From: CAYQDF01 sp964416175
GTDB lineage: Bacteria; Chloroflexota; Anaerolineae; Anaerolineales; UBA4823
Direction of reading: 5' to 3'
Assembly: GCA_964416175.1 (NCBI GenBank)
Contig: CAYQDF010000074.1
Location: 1 to 15,401, forward strand
Length of the DNA: 15,401 nucleotides
The translations under genes were made by a program, and so were the position numbers. This document shows positions 13,846-15,401 of this stretch, piece after piece. The notes beneath the pieces are model-generated. The model ran no database searches. It was given only the letters and a program-made list of their open reading frames with translations, and was not told where the DNA came from. Position 1 is the stretch's first letter. The number at the start of each line of letters is the position of its first letter.

Positions 13846-14526
13846 GTGTCCAGGAATGCCCGCTCCTTGGTGGCAATGGATGTCTCTTCACGGTGTTCGT
13901 GGTTATTCTTTGAGCGACCCCACGCAGGTGAGCAAGTGCGTGCGTTCGGAAAATGGATTTTAAACGTACATCATATCGAAGGCATCGAGCTTTTCCCTAA
14001 ACAAGACCGGCTCTATGGGGGTCCGGGTTCCCTCGTAAAACTCCCGTTTGGGATTCACAGGAAGAGCGGACAGAGATATCCGTTTATCCGTCGCGATGGA
14101 GCGTGGCTTGCGCCCACGGTAAGAGAGCAGATATATGTTCTCTCGGCTCACAAGTGCGTTCCAGAGGCAGTTTTTGGCGCATATGTGTCCTATGAGTTGA
14201 AACAGCGGGAAAGGCTCCTTCCCAGACGATCTGGCGCGATATTCGAATCGAGCGTGATCGAGAAGGTGAAAAATGCGATGCCGCTTGTGGATTTTATCAG
14301 CGCCTTTGTCGATCTTCGACCTGTGGCAAGCGGAGCGGTTGGGCGCTGCCCCTTCCATGACGACCAGCATGCAAGTTTCGGGGTGAACCGGGAAGGCAAT
14401 TATTGGCACTGCTTTGCCGGATGTGGTGGGGGATCGATGATTGATTTTTGGATGAAATGGAAAGAGGTTGACTTTCCAACGGCAGTTCGAGAATTGAAAG
14501 GGATGGTAGGAGGAAGCGATGAATAA
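13846..14526 (+). pseudogene. N-terminally truncated primase: end of AEP fold plus CHC2 zinc finger
   Basis: A 226-codon frame (GTG start) with two recognisable parts. Residues 18-80 (SWLFFERP, then IELFPKQDRL, then GSLVKLPFGIHRKSGQRYPF) look like the C-terminal half of an archaeo-eukaryotic primase domain, of the kind in TOTE-type and plasmid/phage primase-polymerases. Residues 146-220 are a CHC2-type DNA primase zinc finger: CPFH (Cys168, His171) and WHCFAGC (Cys189, Cys193), then GGGSMIDFWMKW. The front half of the primase, with its catalytic acidic residues, is missing: an in-frame stop lies at 13816-13818, and codons 1-16 look unlike the family. The frame overlaps the next gene by 8 bases. 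It may be a decayed primase or a surviving zinc-finger protein. Base composition is lower in GC than the kinase next to it. Confidence 0.65.
14508..14513 (+). promoter_or_regulatory. Strong Shine-Dalgarno site for the HTH gene
   Basis: AGGAGG, five bases before ATG 14519, inside the end of the primase remnant. It settles the start of the HTH gene and shows the two were built as a coupled pair. Confidence 0.7.
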
Positions 14527-14845
14527 TACTACTAATGCAGCTGATGAAAACTTAACTGGAGATGAGCACGAACAAACCAATGACACACTCTGGAGAAAGG
14601 AGTTGAGCAGGGAGATGGACGCAAAATTGCCTCGATTATTTACGGTGAACGAAGTGGCCCGTTATTTACGTTTATCAAAGAGTCAGGTATACACACTGAT
14701 TCAACGCAATGAGATTCCTCACTTCCGAGTGAGTGAACGCCGGATAGTTGTCAGTGAATCGGATTTAAAAACTTGGATTCAAAAGCAAAAGGCGAGTGCC
14801 CCAAGTCAATTGGTGTTCATGATAGATAAGATGCTTGAAAAATAA
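14519..14845 (+). CDS. Excisionase/MerR-type helix-turn-helix DNA-binding protein
   Basis: A small protein of 108 aa with one helix-turn-helix domain of the excisionase family (HTH_17 type) at about residues 38-88: LFTVNEVARYLRLSKSQVYT forms the helix pair, LIQRNEIPHFRVSERRIVVS the wing, and ESDLKTWIQ the closing helix. The first 35 residues are polar and likely disordered; the tail (SQLVFMIDKMLEK) may be a short helix for self-association. It overlaps the primase remnant by 8 bases and has its own strong ribosome site. Such proteins direct excision, copy control or transcription in plasmids, phages and integrative elements. No integrase is in the window, so the exact role is open; a stand-alone regulator is the alternative. 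Confidence 0.8.
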   Translation: MNNTTNAADENLTGDEHEQTNDTLWRKELSREMDAKLPRLFTVNEVARYLRLSKSQVYTLIQRNEIPHFRVSERRIVVSESDLKTWIQKQKASAPSQLVFMIDKMLEK

Positions 14846-15071
14846 TTTCTTTCTGATAGGATTGGGATTAGTAAAATCTAGTTATCCATTCTACAAAATA
14901 TTCGTAGATAGAAAGGCAATTCCTCCCCATCCACCTGATTTATAATGACAAATCAGCGTTAGTTCGATCTGTTTTTGGATAGCAAGCAATGGAACCAGCG
15001 TACGATTTTTATGAATTCGCATTGTTACTGACAAATGGTGCCAAAAATATATTCACAGTAGTTTTGCAGAT
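14846..15071. other. AT-rich gene-free stretch between HTH gene and transposase end
   Basis: No coding sequence seen. It holds two short inverted repeats: TCTAC/GTAGA (14890-14908) and CTGATTT-ATAATGAC-AAATCAG (14935-14956, a 7-bp perfect stem). Neither is followed by a T-tract on either strand, so they are not clear terminators. The outer end of the insertion sequence at 15072 must lie somewhere in this stretch, but its terminal repeat cannot be set because the other end is outside the window. Confidence 0.5.
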
Positions 15072-15401
15072 TTAACAATTGGCCCATGAAACGGGCAGAG
15101 CAGGAGTTGAAAACTCCAGAATTTGCTGAACATTTGCCCCACCGTTTACTTGGTGGCAAATCCACTTCAGCAGAAGCTGAGTGTTTCGCTCTCGTAGCCA
15201 ACTGAGCGTTTCTCCAAGGGTAAAGTCTTGTTGATACATTTTCTTCAATCGGTGGCGCAAGCTGTCCAAATATTGGTACAGACATAACCCGAGCGCCCAA
15301 AAGCGAATGATCGCTTCGGCAGAATGCAGTTGATACTGATCGCTGCCCATCAGCTCTTTAAAATCAGCAAATAGCGTTTCCACGGTCCAGCGCAGCGCCA
15401 T
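15072..15401 (-). CDS. IS4-type DDE transposase, C-terminal part, cut by window edge
   Basis: The last 109-110 codons of a transposase; the 5' part lies beyond the window edge, and the first Met is internal. LRWTVETLFADFK near the start of the visible part carries Arg, three residues, Glu, six residues, Lys: the R-E-K of the IS4-family Y-R-E-K signature, with Met where Tyr is usual. The Glu is the third acid of the DDE site. The following DQYQLHSAEAIIRFWALGLCLYQYLDSLRHRL is the standard helical end of this superfamily. The stop at 15072-15074 is normal, so this part seems intact. Whether the whole element is active cannot be seen. It is not close enough in sequence to the relic at 987-1297 to be another copy. 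Confidence 0.8.
   Translation of the reverse strand: MALRWTVETLFADFKELMGSDQYQLHSAEAIIRFWALGLCLYQYLDSLRHRLKKMYQQDFTLGETLSWLRERNTQLLLKWICHQVNGGANVQQILEFSTPALPVSWANC

Overview
The window is a 15.4 kb piece of bacterial chromosome, gene-dense and GC-rich in its middle (about 4976-13798) and visibly more AT-rich on both flanks. No rRNA, tRNA or CRISPR array was seen. The very long SecA without a zinc-binding tail, the geranylgeranyl-reductase-like flavoprotein, the dispersed TCATTGCGA-type palindrome and the IS-rich edges are compatible with an Anaerolineae-like member of the Chloroflexota. That placement is an inference from gene style, not a demonstrated identity.

Left flank (1-1297): a complete small sulfotransferase on the minus strand with a good promoter, then about 270 bases without a gene, then the frameshifted C-terminal relic of a DDE transposase on the plus strand. 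The relic's stop overlaps the stop of the next minus-strand gene.

Fluoride-switch module (1294-4505, minus strand): this is the most interesting part. A sigma-70-type promoter (TTGACT, 17 bases, TAAAAT) fires directly into a fluoride riboswitch (crcB motif). The aptamer's 3' pseudoknot strand is also the 5' arm of a Rho-independent terminator. Two translationally coupled genes follow (ATGA overlap). Both encode MutS-like ATPases without a mismatch-recognition domain, and both have Asn in place of the Walker B Asp. One of the pair also lacks the switch histidine. The simplest reading is an asymmetric ATPase pair made when fluoride is present.

Spacer (4506-4975): a MITE-like palindrome of 88 bp, a possible 54-codon ORF, and an extended -10 promoter for secA.

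Core (4976-13798): secA (1416 aa, with a helical wing region expanded by roughly 300 residues) overlaps by one base an adenosine-deaminase-family gene. Facing it on the minus strand are a geranylgeranyl-reductase-like FAD enzyme and surE, separated by one base. A FGGY sugar kinase diverges from the FAD enzyme across a 29-bp gap containing a palindromic -10 element that can serve both directions.

Right flank (13799-15401): an N-terminally truncated primase remnant (end of an archaeo-eukaryotic primase fold plus a CHC2 zinc finger) overlaps a small excisionase-type HTH gene, followed by the C-terminal end of an IS4-type transposase running off the window. This looks like debris of an integrated mobile element.
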